Of a DNA stretch of 64,000 nucleotides, positions 63,760 through 64,000 are shown piece after piece (position 1 is the stretch's first letter; every line of letters starts with the position of its first letter). Made by a program: the position numbers and the translations under genes. This DNA is from Corynebacterium tuberculostearicum. Lineage in GTDB: Bacteria; Actinomycetota; Actinomycetes; Mycobacteriales; Mycobacteriaceae. The DNA lies in NCBI RefSeq assembly GCF_030503735.1, contig NZ_CP073096.1:682001-746000 (forward strand). Direction: 5' to 3'. A model generated the notes under the pieces. The model was not told where the DNA came from. It was given only the letters and a program-made list of their open reading frames with translations, and made no database searches.

Positions 63760-64000
63760 CTCAAGATCATGGTGCGCAGAGTGGTCCGGGCAATGAGCTT
63801 GCCGCCCTGGAGCATCTCAACACTCCACAAGTGCGTGCGGCTACCTAGCTGCACTGGGGTGGCCACCGCCTCCAGCTCTCCCTCTCCAGTTGAACGGATA
63901 AAGTCGCTGGAATTATTCACGCCGACCGCGGGGGCGTCGGCAGCCGCCACGCTGGCAATGGAGGCCACAGTTTCTGCAATGGAGCAATACAACCCACCGT
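63756..64000 (-). CDS. PaaI-like hotdog thioesterase, 5' end cut by window edge
   Basis: At least 81 C-terminal residues of a hotdog-fold thioesterase are present. The frame runs through GGLYCSIAETVASIAS, the helix-loop of the PaaI family, to the window edge, so the true start lies outside. An apparent TTG start at 63992 is only internal. Substrate unknown. It ends on the four-base stop overlap with the enoyl-reductase-like gene. Confidence 0.8.
   Translation of the reverse strand, partial: GGLYCSIAETVASIASVAAADAPAVGVNNSSDFIRSTGEGELEAVATPVQLGSRTHLWSVEMLQGGKLIARTTLRTMILS

Noticed and set aside
1-64000. Looked for CRISPR arrays, complete insertion sequences, rRNA and further tRNA genes
   Set aside because: No repeat-spacer pattern, no transposase and no RNA gene beyond tRNA-Leu and the TPP riboswitch were seen by eye; short RNAs could be missed.

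Overview
The window is a stretch of a Corynebacterium chromosome, probably core genome throughout. The evidence is gene content and order: acnR-acn, an Rv1476-like gene, a ripA-type hydrolase and hemH; a mycothiol ligase (mshC) beside uppP, a lipoprotein gene and pyrD; hisE-hisG-aspA; the pupylation cluster arc-dop-pup-pafA without 20S proteasome genes, followed by pafBC, tatA-tatC and helY; separate lnt and ppmC genes; and rbpA. Many genes start 6-10 bases after a TANNNT -10 box, which points to leaderless transcripts. I cannot name the species from the sequence alone.

Layout. 1-5.8 kb: a DUF711/ACT pair (cut by the window edge), an SDR-like protein, a nucleoside hydrolase, and an ECF-type transporter (S, T and a lopsided double ATPase). 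5.8-14.5 kb: acnR and acn with the AcnR operator, an Rv1476-like membrane protein, a 1.7-kb stretch without a convincing gene that carries GlxR-like and MtrA-like sites, the RipA-like peptidoglycan hydrolase, and ferrochelatase. 14.5-18.9 kb: small conserved genes and tRNA-Leu(GAG). 18.9-25.7 kb: pyrD, a lipoprotein gene, uppP, mshC, a HAD hydrolase, hisE and hisG. 25.8-29.0 kb: aspartase plus a Dcu-type dicarboxylate transporter, separated by a leader with competing hairpins. 29.2-33.9 kb: fhs, a RecB-like nuclease, an M18 peptidase and trmI. 33.9-42.2 kb: arc, dop, pup, pafA, pafB, pafC, tatA and tatC. 42.2-51.4 kb: helY, pepQ, an SDR, a truncated CobG-like protein, fxsA, lnt, ppmC and rbpA. 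51.5-57.6 kb: a zinc-finger-like protein, YceI, a two-helix micro-protein, an accessory-looking patch with an orphan gene, a Dyp peroxidase, a CFA-synthase-like protein without its active-site motifs, and ndh. 57.7-64 kb: a TPP riboswitch with thiM-thiE-thiD/tenA, a methyltransferase, corA, a trans-acting enoyl reductase-like protein, and a partial hotdog thioesterase.

Functional themes. Cell-envelope biogenesis is represented by uppP, the RipA-like hydrolase, lnt and ppmC. Redox and thiol metabolism is represented by mshC, ndh and the Dyp peroxidase. Cofactor metabolism is represented by thiamine synthesis, ferrochelatase and C1 folate. Pupylation occurs without a proteasome. The least explained parts are the structured leader before the ECF operon, the 1.7-kb gene-free stretch before the RipA-like gene, the hairpin pair before the Dcu gene, and the 52.7-53.8 kb patch.
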